Positions 44,146 through 49,892 of a stretch of DNA of 49,892 bases are shown here, in pieces. Below the pieces are notes generated by a model that saw nothing but the letters and a program-made list of their open reading frames with translations, had not been told where the DNA came from and searched no databases. Origin of the DNA: Oscillibacter sp. UBA6647 (GTDB lineage Bacteria; Bacillota; Clostridia; Oscillospirales; Oscillospiraceae); assembly GCA_002455655.1 (NCBI GenBank), contig DKLF01000018.1, positions 10,731 through 60,622 of the forward strand, read 5' to 3'. Within the stretch, counting starts at the first letter, position 1; every line of letters starts with the position of its first letter. The position numbers were made by a program, and so were the translations under genes.

Positions 44146-45516
44146 TTACAGAATTTTTTTGAGTGCGTCTGCCAGCGCGTCAATGTCGGAGAGCTCGGTT
44201 TTCTCCGTGACGCATACCAGCATGGACTGCCCCAGCTCCGGTAGCTCCCGGCTCAGGTCATAGCCGCCGAAAATTCCCGCGCCCAGCAGAGCCCGGTTGA
44301 TTTCAGATACGGTTTTTCCGCAGTCGTCGAAATTCACCACCAGCTCCATAAAGCTGCGGCTTTCGGCATAGGGGAGCCGCACGCCCTTCAAAGAGAAAAG
44401 GGTTCTCTGGGCGTAATCGCTTTTGCACAGAATGTTTTCTCCTAGCTCCCGCATACCGTCCGGGCCCATCACCGCCAGATACACCGCCGCTGTGACGGCC
44501 CACAGTCCCACGCACGTCCCAAGATATTCCACGGCTTTTTCCCGGACGTAGTAGCTGGTGCGCTCCGGCAGGGCGCGGGCATAGCCAAACTGGCCTTTGG
44601 AGTTTTGAAAAATGCTGTACAGGTGGTGGGGATAGTTCATGACGTATTTTTCTTCCTGTCGGGTGGCCAGATAGCCACCCAAGCCCCCGCCATAGCTCAT
44701 GTGGATGCCAAGGGGCTGGATGTCTCCGCAGGCGATATCCGCGCCGTATTCCGCCGGGGGTGAAGCAACACCCAGCGCTGAGGGGTCGGCGTAGACAATG
44801 TACTCCGCGCCGACGGAGTGGGCAAGCTTACCGACTTCCCCGCACTGCTCTTCAAAGAAGCCCAGAAAGGCCGGGTTCTGGATGAAAACGCAGGCTACAT
44901 CGTCATGAAGCTTACTCTTGAGGTCCTCCAAATCCAGTTGACCGTCGGAGCGGGAAGCCACTTTCACCAGTGTCATCCCCTCGCAGTAGCACGAAAGCTG
45001 GGAATACAAACTGGGATTCATGACCGCGGGGACCAGAGCGGTTCCACGCCCATTGATGCGGCGGGCCATCATGACGGCGGTGGAAGCTGCCTGCCCGCCG
45101 TCGTAGGTGGGGAAGCCCACCACGTCCATGTCCAACAACTCGCCCATCATGCTGGTGAACTCGAAAAAGGTCTGGAGCTTTCCGTGGTCGGCGTAGGTAT
45201 CCCCGCTGTAAGCGGTGAGAAATTCCGACCGGCCGTTGATCTCGTCGCACACGGCGGGAACGTGGTGGTTATAGCAGCCCGCGCCCAAAAAGCTGATATT
45301 TTCGTCACAGGAGCTGTTTTGGTTCAAAATGCCGTTTACATGTTTCTTAAGAGCCATTTCGGAAAGAAACGGCTCCGGCAGGTTTAAAGGCTGCTTCATC
45401 CGAACCTCGTCCGGAATAAAGGAATAGAGCTCCTCCACGGAATCTGCGCCGATGAAATCCAGCATCTCCCTGCGCACAGCGTTGTTGCTGTTGGGGATGT
45501 ACGGATACTGCGTCAT
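44146..45516 (-). CDS. Glycine dehydrogenase (P-protein) subunit 1-like protein
   Basis: A 456-residue partner of the preceding protein, related to GcvPA. Recognisable blocks are FLGAGCYNHHVPAVCDEI near residue 79, RSEFLTAY, FEFTSMMGELLDMDVV and YDGGQAASTAVMMA, and SYGGGLGGYLATR near residue 274. True GcvPA has a PYQPEISQG loop after TAYT; here it is TAYSGDTYADHG. This is the loop near the active site, so the pair seems specialised. RBS AGGAGG is upstream of ATG at 45516; 12 bases separate the two subunit genes, as expected for a heterodimer. Confidence 0.85.
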   Translation of the reverse strand: MTQYPYIPNSNNAVRREMLDFIGADSVEELYSFIPDEVRMKQPLNLPEPFLSEMALKKHVNGILNQNSSCDENISFLGAGCYNHHVPAVCDEINGRSEFLTAYSGDTYADHGKLQTFFEFTSMMGELLDMDVVGFPTYDGGQAASTAVMMARRINGRGTALVPAVMNPSLYSQLSCYCEGMTLVKVASRSDGQLDLEDLKSKLHDDVACVFIQNPAFLGFFEEQCGEVGKLAHSVGAEYIVYADPSALGVASPPAEYGADIACGDIQPLGIHMSYGGGLGGYLATRQEEKYVMNYPHHLYSIFQNSKGQFGYARALPERTSYYVREKAVEYLGTCVGLWAVTAAVYLAVMGPDGMRELGENILCKSDYAQRTLFSLKGVRLPYAESRSFMELVVNFDDCGKTVSEINRALLGAGIFGGYDLSRELPELGQSMLVCVTEKTELSDIDALADALKKIL

Positions 45517-45604
45517 AGTGTCTGCCTCCTAATCGGTCTGCGGCCAATCGCCGCGTTTTAAAGGAATGGGATACCCGCGTTGTATCTGAACCTTGCGGCG
45601 AGGC

Positions 45605-46399
45605 TCAGGCGTGAAGAATATCAAATGTCTCGGGCAGAGTGCTGCCGCCGTCGATGACCATTTCCGCGCCGGTGATGTATTTCGCCTCGTCGGACGCGAG
45701 GAAAGCCACAAGATCGCCGATCTCCTCAATGTCGCACAGCCGCTTGAGAGGAATGAAGCCCGCCATATCCCGCAGCGCGCTCTCCGGGTCTTCGGGGCGG
45801 CTGTCGGCGGCCACCTGCTCCACCTTGGGCGTGCGTACCCAGCCGGGAAGCACCGCGTTGACGGTGATGCCATAGGGGCCGGCCTCATAAGCCAGCGCCT
45901 TGGTAAAGGAAAGCACAGCGCCCTTCGTCATGGAATAGGTGGTCTGGCCCTCGTCCACCACCTTCACGCCGGTGACCGAGGAGGTGTTGATAATGCGGCC
46001 GTACTTTGCCTTCAGCATATAGGGATACACCGCCCGGGCCATGTTCCAAACGCCGATGATGTTTACGCCGAAAATAAAGTCGCGGGTCTTCGTGTCCAGT
46101 TCCTCAAACCGGACGCGGCGGTTGACCCCGGCATTGTTAAAAAGAATGTCAATTCTGCCGTATTCGGCGGCCACCTCGTCCACCGCCCGCTGCACGTCCT
46201 CTAAGTTACTGACGTCCACGCGCTTTGCCGCGGCCTGATACCCCATGCTGCGAATCTCCTCTGCGGCTGTTTCCACCGATTCTGCAAAATCCATGAGAAT
46301 TACGGTAGCGCCGTGTTTTGCAAGCACCTTGGCGCTTCCGTTGCCAATTCCCTGCGCGGCGCCGGTGACAATGGCAATTCTGTTGTCCAGCTTTCCCAT
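45605..46399 (-). CDS. Short-chain dehydrogenase/reductase (SDR)
   Basis: A 264-residue classical SDR. Cofactor motif VTGAAQGIGNGSAKV near residue 11, acidic residue in ILMDFAES (favours NAD over NADP), NNAGVNRRVRFEE near residue 86, catalytic Ser in NTSSVTG and YSMTKGA (Tyr-x-x-x-Lys) near residue 155. The C-terminus SDEAKYITGAEMVIDGGSTL is typical. ATG at 46399 with AAGGAG; first gene of the SDR-gcvPA-gcvPB-acoX transcript. It probably oxidises or reduces an alcohol/ketone in the same pathway. Confidence 0.92.
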   Translation of the reverse strand: MGKLDNRIAIVTGAAQGIGNGSAKVLAKHGATVILMDFAESVETAAEEIRSMGYQAAAKRVDVSNLEDVQRAVDEVAAEYGRIDILFNNAGVNRRVRFEELDTKTRDFIFGVNIIGVWNMARAVYPYMLKAKYGRIINTSSVTGVKVVDEGQTTYSMTKGAVLSFTKALAYEAGPYGITVNAVLPGWVRTPKVEQVAADSRPEDPESALRDMAGFIPLKRLCDIEEIGDLVAFLASDEAKYITGAEMVIDGGSTLPETFDILHA

Positions 46400-46467
46400 A
46401 GTTAATCTCTCCTTAAAAAGTCTGCGTTCCAAGCGCAGTGTAATATTACGGTTTCGGAATTGCTCCC

Positions 46468-46509
46468 ATTATATCGGGGCTTTCCCTGCTTGTATCCGAC
46501 CAAGCGGCA
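46468..46509 (-). promoter_or_regulatory. Promoter and putative MocR operator of the SDR-gcvPAB-like operon
   Basis: A perfect -10 TATAAT (46468-46473, minus strand) has no good -35. Instead the -35 region and just upstream hold TTGTA...ACCAAGCGGCA (46490-46509). A weak -35 with an element overlapping it is what an activator-dependent promoter looks like, and the nearby MocR protein is the obvious activator. Confidence 0.6.
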
Positions 46510-46540
46510 TAAACTAAAGCAACCAAACTTCTAAAAGCGC

Positions 46541-46578
46541 AAAATCTCCGGGCCATAAACACGGCCCGGAGATTTTTT
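46541..46578. terminator. Terminator between the MocR gene and the SDR operon
   Basis: A 14-bp stem AAAATCTCCGGGCC/GGCCCGGAGATTTT (46541-46554 and 46563-46576) with T residues on the right and A residues on the left. It ends the minus-strand mocR transcript before the SDR promoter. Confidence 0.88.
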
Positions 46579-46636
46579 CTGCAAAATATCGGAGAGTTTC
46601 TAAAAAATATTACGGTCAGCCGTCCACGGTCGGCGT

Positions 46637-48115
46637 TTACAGCAGGCCGCGCGCAATCTGCGACAGGCGGCGTATGCCGCTTTCCATCTCGCTCATGGAA
46701 AGATATCCGTAGGTCAGCCGCAGATGAGAGGTATAAAGCGGATCGTAAATACTGCCCGGCGGAACCAGAAGCTTTTCCTTCAGCGCAAGGTTAAAAATCC
46801 GCTCCGCAGAAAGCTGGTGCTTCAGCTTTACCCACACAAAAAAACCGCCGGTGGGCCGGTTCCACTCCGCCAGATCGCCGAAGAACTCTTCCAGCAGGCG
46901 CAGCATAAAGTCCCGCCGCTCCCGGAGCTGCGCTCTGGTGACGTTGATGCCCTCGTAATAAAGGCCGCTGTTCAAAAGCTCCTCCGTCACCTGCTGCGTG
47001 AGAACGCTGACGCCATAGTCCATCTGCATTTTGATGTCCGCCAGCCGGTCCACCACCGGCTCCGGCCCCACCAGCCAGCCCAGCCGCAGCCCGGGGGAGA
47101 AGCATTTGGACAGGCTTCCGATATACACCACGCCGCCGCTTTTATCCAGCGCCTTTAGGGGCGGCGGAGGCGGGGCGTCCAGCCACAAATCGCAGAATAC
47201 GTCGTCTTCAATAATGGGCATATGCTGCTCCGCGCAGTATTTCAGCACCTCCAGCCGCCGCTCCTCGGGCATGACGATTCCCGTGGGGTTTTGAAACGTG
47301 GGAATGGTATACAGGAGAGAGCACACCCCCTCCCGGGGCTGATTGTGTATCATCCACGGTAAAATCCCGTCTTTGTCCATGGGAACGCCCGTCAGCGTGG
47401 CCGCGGCAGACTGGAGAATATTCAGGGACTTGAGATAAGAGGGAGACTCCATATACACAGCGGAGCGGGGCTGAACAATCCCGCTGGCAATCAACTGAAG
47501 CGCCTGAAGCGCGCCGGAAACAATTAAAATGCAGGAGATGGGGACGTTGATGCCGCTGCGCTTCAAATGGGCCTGCACGGCCAGCCGCAGCCCCGGCATC
47601 CCCAAAGGGTCCGGGTAATTCATAAAGAGCTTGCGCTCCGACAGGCTGGCCAGCGCCTTTTTCGCCAAATCCATCTGCACCAGCTCCGGGGAAAGCTCTC
47701 CCGTGCTCAGGCGGACGATACCTTCCTCAAATTCCAGATGGTTAATGGTCTGGACAGTGGGAATGTTGGAGCGAAAGCTCCCCGCCGTAATATATCGCTT
47801 CCAGTTGGGGGACTTGGCATGCATCAGCGCGGCCCAACTGTCGCTGGCAATCCGGGTGCCGCCGCCATAGTGCCGCTCGATCAGGCCCATGGCGGCCAGC
47901 TCGTCCATGGCCTCCACAATGGTGCTGCGGTTTACGCCAAAAAGCTGGGAAAGCCGCCGCTGAGAGGGAATGCTCTGGCCACTTACCCACTCTCCGCGTG
48001 AAATTTTCCCGCTGAAATAGCTGACAATCTGACTGTACAGAGGGACGCCGGAGGCGCGGTCCGGCATCCAGTTAATCAAAATGGGCTTGTCCTGATTTTC
48101 GTGTATGTCAGACAT
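46637..48115 (-). CDS. MocR/PdxR-type transcriptional regulator (GntR HTH fused to aminotransferase domain)
   Basis: A 492-residue regulator. N-terminal GntR winged helix (LYSQIVSYFSGKISRGEW, QSIPSQRRLSQLFGVNRSTI at about 25-70) and a fold-type I aminotransferase domain with the PLP-Lys in YIGSLSKCFSPGLRLGW near residue 335, plus NPTGIVMPEERR. MocR proteins use PLP, often with an amino compound, to switch genes for amine, amino-acid or vitamin B6 metabolism. That suits control of the adjacent P-protein-like and amidohydrolase/TRAP genes, which share a promoter motif. RBS AAGGGAG precedes ATG at 48115. Confidence 0.93.
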   Translation of the reverse strand: MSDIHENQDKPILINWMPDRASGVPLYSQIVSYFSGKISRGEWVSGQSIPSQRRLSQLFGVNRSTIVEAMDELAAMGLIERHYGGGTRIASDSWAALMHAKSPNWKRYITAGSFRSNIPTVQTINHLEFEEGIVRLSTGELSPELVQMDLAKKALASLSERKLFMNYPDPLGMPGLRLAVQAHLKRSGINVPISCILIVSGALQALQLIASGIVQPRSAVYMESPSYLKSLNILQSAAATLTGVPMDKDGILPWMIHNQPREGVCSLLYTIPTFQNPTGIVMPEERRLEVLKYCAEQHMPIIEDDVFCDLWLDAPPPPPLKALDKSGGVVYIGSLSKCFSPGLRLGWLVGPEPVVDRLADIKMQMDYGVSVLTQQVTEELLNSGLYYEGINVTRAQLRERRDFMLRLLEEFFGDLAEWNRPTGGFFVWVKLKHQLSAERIFNLALKEKLLVPPGSIYDPLYTSHLRLTYGYLSMSEMESGIRRLSQIARGLL

Positions 48116-48400
48116 ATGGCACCGCTCCCTTTCTGCAAACGCGATCCGGAACGCCCGGCGGCAGTTCTCCGGATCGGAGTTTTCCGCTCCGATATGTTTT
48201 GCTCATCTTAGCAGAGGAGAGCGGGAAAAGCAAGGCGCGGTTTGCCAAAAACCCACCGCCATAGATGGCAGTGCATATGGATGTTTTCAAGAGCCTGCAA
48301 ATAAAAAGTCAATAGCAAATTCAGAAAAAGGTGCGACAGAAAATGAGTAGCAGAAAAAGGCCGCCGCCGAAGCGCCAGCCAAAAGTAAACGGGCAGAATG
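48116..48400. other. Gap between mocR and the IS110 element, with a possibly interrupted gene start
   Basis: No complete gene. On the plus strand at 48344 an ATG with AAAGGTG upstream opens a basic stretch (MSSRKRPPPKRQPKVNGQNV) that runs into the insertion element and stops at 48458. It could be the 5' end of a gene split by the insertion or chance coding. A GC-rich dyad CTCCGGATCGGAG-like sequence near 48166-48182 precedes mocR. Confidence 0.4.
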
Positions 48401-49639
48401 TTATTGGGAAAGGCCGGTTGAATCCATATCGACCGGTATGTCCAACGTATTCATGAATTCTTTCACCTTGCCGTAATAAATACGCAGGAACTTGTTGCAG
48501 CCGGCAGTCATGTAAACGTGGTAGGGTTTTCCTTCGGAGCGCTTTTTGTTCAGAAATTGAAAAACAGGATCGTCCGGCGGCGCTTTTTGAAGCAACACCG
48601 TCATGAGAATAAAGAGTGCTTTCCGCAGCTCTGGGGAACCGCGCTTGGAAGAACGTGTGCTTTTGGCTTCATAGGTTCCAGACTGGTTGGCACCGGGGTC
48701 AACTCCCGCAAAGGCCGTCAAAGAACCTTTGTGAGCGAAACGCCGCACATCGCCGATCTCCGCCATGAGCTGTGGACCAAGGGAATTGCCAACGCCGTAC
48801 AGAGCCATCACCACGGGATATTCCGGCAGCTGCGCAGCAAGGTGATTCATTTCTGCGCGAAGCACCTCGACTGTTTTAGAGACCGTGTTGAGCTGCGTGA
48901 TTGCCTCCTGCACCATCACCTTTGAGAGCGCATTCTTCGGCAGCATAGTGATCAGTTCTTTCGCCTCCCTGTGAATTTCAAAGGCTTTGGCGGCGCTGAA
49001 GTTATACCCATGCCGCTTGCACCATTTGCGGTAACGCTCGGCAAAGCCGCTATGGCTCATGCTCCGCACACAGTCCACATGCCAAAAGGACGCAGCAAAA
49101 TCCACCCACTTCTGGCTTCCATCCGCACGGACGGGGCTGTCAAAGAGGGCGTTTACACCGGGATAGATCTGGTCGAGCAAGGCAATGAGGTTGTTCTTGA
49201 AAGCGGTTTTGTTCTTGGTATACAGACCGTATTGCCGATTTGCGGTTTTCAGTTGATAACGAATTGTATCCATAGAAGTATGTTGACGCAAATCACACCA
49301 ATTGTCAAGACCGTACCGGGCAATTTTCATGGAATCCGCTTTATCGGTCTTGACCTTGCGCAGAGAGTTGTTCCCATATTCCTTAATGAGCAGCGGATTC
49401 ACTGCGCTGACAAAAATTCCGGCATCGTGAAGCATTTGGGCGACAGGCTCATAGTACCGCCCAGTGTGCTCCAGCACCACTCTCGTTTCGCCTTTCAGAC
49501 TTTTCAGCGTGCTTGCCAACTCGCTGAGTTCGCTGGAGGTGTGGCGTACCTCATAGGGCTTTACCACCAATTCACCAAATGGACGGACAACGGCAACCAT
49601 GCTTTTGCCCTTGGAAACATCAATTCCGACTGCGTTCAT
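48401..49639 (-). CDS. IS110-family transposase (DEDD recombinase)
   Basis: A 412-residue IS110 transposase. The N-terminal RuvC-like DEDD domain shows GIDVSKGKSM (Asp7), VVLEHTGRYYEP (Glu about 60) and KVKTDKADSMKIARYG (two Asp near 101-105). The C-terminal Transposase_20 domain shows YGVGNSLGPQLMAEIGDVRR, then LTAFAGVDPGANQSG and SSKRGSPELRKALF with the serine region used for strand exchange. Length and both domains are complete, so it looks functional. ATG at 49639 with GGGAGCG upstream. IS110 elements lack ordinary terminal inverted repeats; I saw none. Confidence 0.94.
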   Translation of the reverse strand: MNAVGIDVSKGKSMVAVVRPFGELVVKPYEVRHTSSELSELASTLKSLKGETRVVLEHTGRYYEPVAQMLHDAGIFVSAVNPLLIKEYGNNSLRKVKTDKADSMKIARYGLDNWCDLRQHTSMDTIRYQLKTANRQYGLYTKNKTAFKNNLIALLDQIYPGVNALFDSPVRADGSQKWVDFAASFWHVDCVRSMSHSGFAERYRKWCKRHGYNFSAAKAFEIHREAKELITMLPKNALSKVMVQEAITQLNTVSKTVEVLRAEMNHLAAQLPEYPVVMALYGVGNSLGPQLMAEIGDVRRFAHKGSLTAFAGVDPGANQSGTYEAKSTRSSKRGSPELRKALFILMTVLLQKAPPDDPVFQFLNKKRSEGKPYHVYMTAGCNKFLRIYYGKVKEFMNTLDIPVDMDSTGLSQ

Positions 49640-49860
49640 AACCTACGCTCCCATCACAGATTTACAATTGGCTCCCCTCACTTGCGAGGGTTCCACCCTT
49701 TTCTTATTGCCGATTCTATCTGTTTGATGACACGAACGCACCGTACGGCGGCTCTACCTGCACAAATCGAACGCTGCGAACAAGAGGATGGCTGACTGAC
49801 TTTCGAACGGACGCGAAGTCCTTGGAGGCATCCGTCAGACCTATTGTCCTCTTATTCTAA
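49640..49860 (-). ncRNA. Candidate bridge-RNA region of the IS110 element
   Basis: About 220 noncoding bases upstream of the transposase, where IS110-group elements encode the bridge RNA that pairs with target and donor DNA. On the minus strand, AAGAGGA (49846-49852) can pair with TCCTCTT about 80 bases on, enclosing CTGAC/GTCAG arms and a GGAC-TTCGC-GTCC hairpin. A separate CCTC-GCAAGT-GAGG hairpin lies close to the transposase start. The structure is read by eye, and the exact ends are not known. Confidence 0.5.
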
Positions 49861-49892
49861 CAGCTTAGGCAACAAGATGGTAAAAGACATGG

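Noticed and set aside
1..49892. CRISPR arrays, rRNA genes, prophage or toxin-antitoxin modules
   Set aside because: No regularly spaced repeats, rRNA sequence, phage structural genes or recognisable toxin-antitoxin pairs were seen.
48401..49892. Terminal inverted repeats and target duplication for the IS110 element
   Set aside because: None found, as expected for IS110; element ends could not be set from one copy.

Overview
The window looks like a chromosome segment of an anaerobic Bacillota/Clostridia, probably an Oscillospiraceae-like gut bacterium. The reasons are: AGGAGG-type ribosome sites nearly everywhere, a tandem T-box leader on the leucine operon, a two-subunit P-protein pair (GcvPA/GcvPB type), a YitT family protein, GC-rich genes separated by AT-rich promoters with canonical -35/-10 boxes, and extremely dense tail-to-head operons. 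This placement is inferred from gene content and not from a marker gene.

Layout. (1) 1-1905: a methyl-accepting chemotaxis protein cut by the window edge and broken by a one-base frameshift. (2) 2138-10943: a sugar-acid catabolic locus, read on the minus strand from an IclR regulator through a TRAP transporter (DctP-Q-M), a DapA/NanA-type aldolase, a PfkB kinase, a SIS isomerase, an RbsD/FucU mutarotase and an esterase, with a YhcH/NanQ-type anomerase gene divergent from the regulator. The SIS protein has the hallmarks of arabinose-5-phosphate isomerase. Together the set fits breakdown of a 3-deoxy-2-ulosonic acid such as KDO through D-arabinose to ribulose-5-phosphate. (3) 11390-16559: an alanine-dehydrogenase-like enzyme behind a good sigma-54 promoter, a GltS-type symporter, a sigma-54 activator and a YitT protein. 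(4) 16560-17524: remnants of an MMPL exporter and an EamA permease. (5) 17525-22268: leuA-leuC-leuD-leuB with a complete T-box leader and promoter. (6) 22583-28502: creatininase-like protein, TRAP transporter (Q-M-P) and a truncated M20 amidohydrolase, with a divergent LysR regulator.

(7) 28599-29178: the 3' half of a tRNA-Thr gene with no 5' half, then an intact tRNA-Val(GAC). (8) 29421-36454: an SGNH hydrolase and two large signalling proteins, a REC-GGDEF-EAL-GGDEF protein and a 1210-residue hybrid histidine kinase. (9) 36501-36664: a small element bounded by perfect 17-bp inverted repeats. (10) 36686-48115: a locus built around divergent GcvPA/GcvPB-like proteins with an SDR, an AcoX/ATP-NAD-kinase-like protein, a YtcJ-type amidohydrolase, a third TRAP transporter and a MocR regulator. 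No glycine-cleavage H- or T-protein gene is present. An 11-bp motif is shared by the two apparent promoters of this locus. (11) 48401-49892: an IS110-family transposase with a structured upstream region that could encode a bridge RNA.

The window is dominated by uptake and catabolism of small carboxylated solutes: three TRAP systems, each paired with its own regulator class (IclR, LysR, MocR) and its own set of hydrolases or lyases. The strongest candidates for undescribed biology are the putative ulosonate/KDO pathway and the P-protein-like locus.
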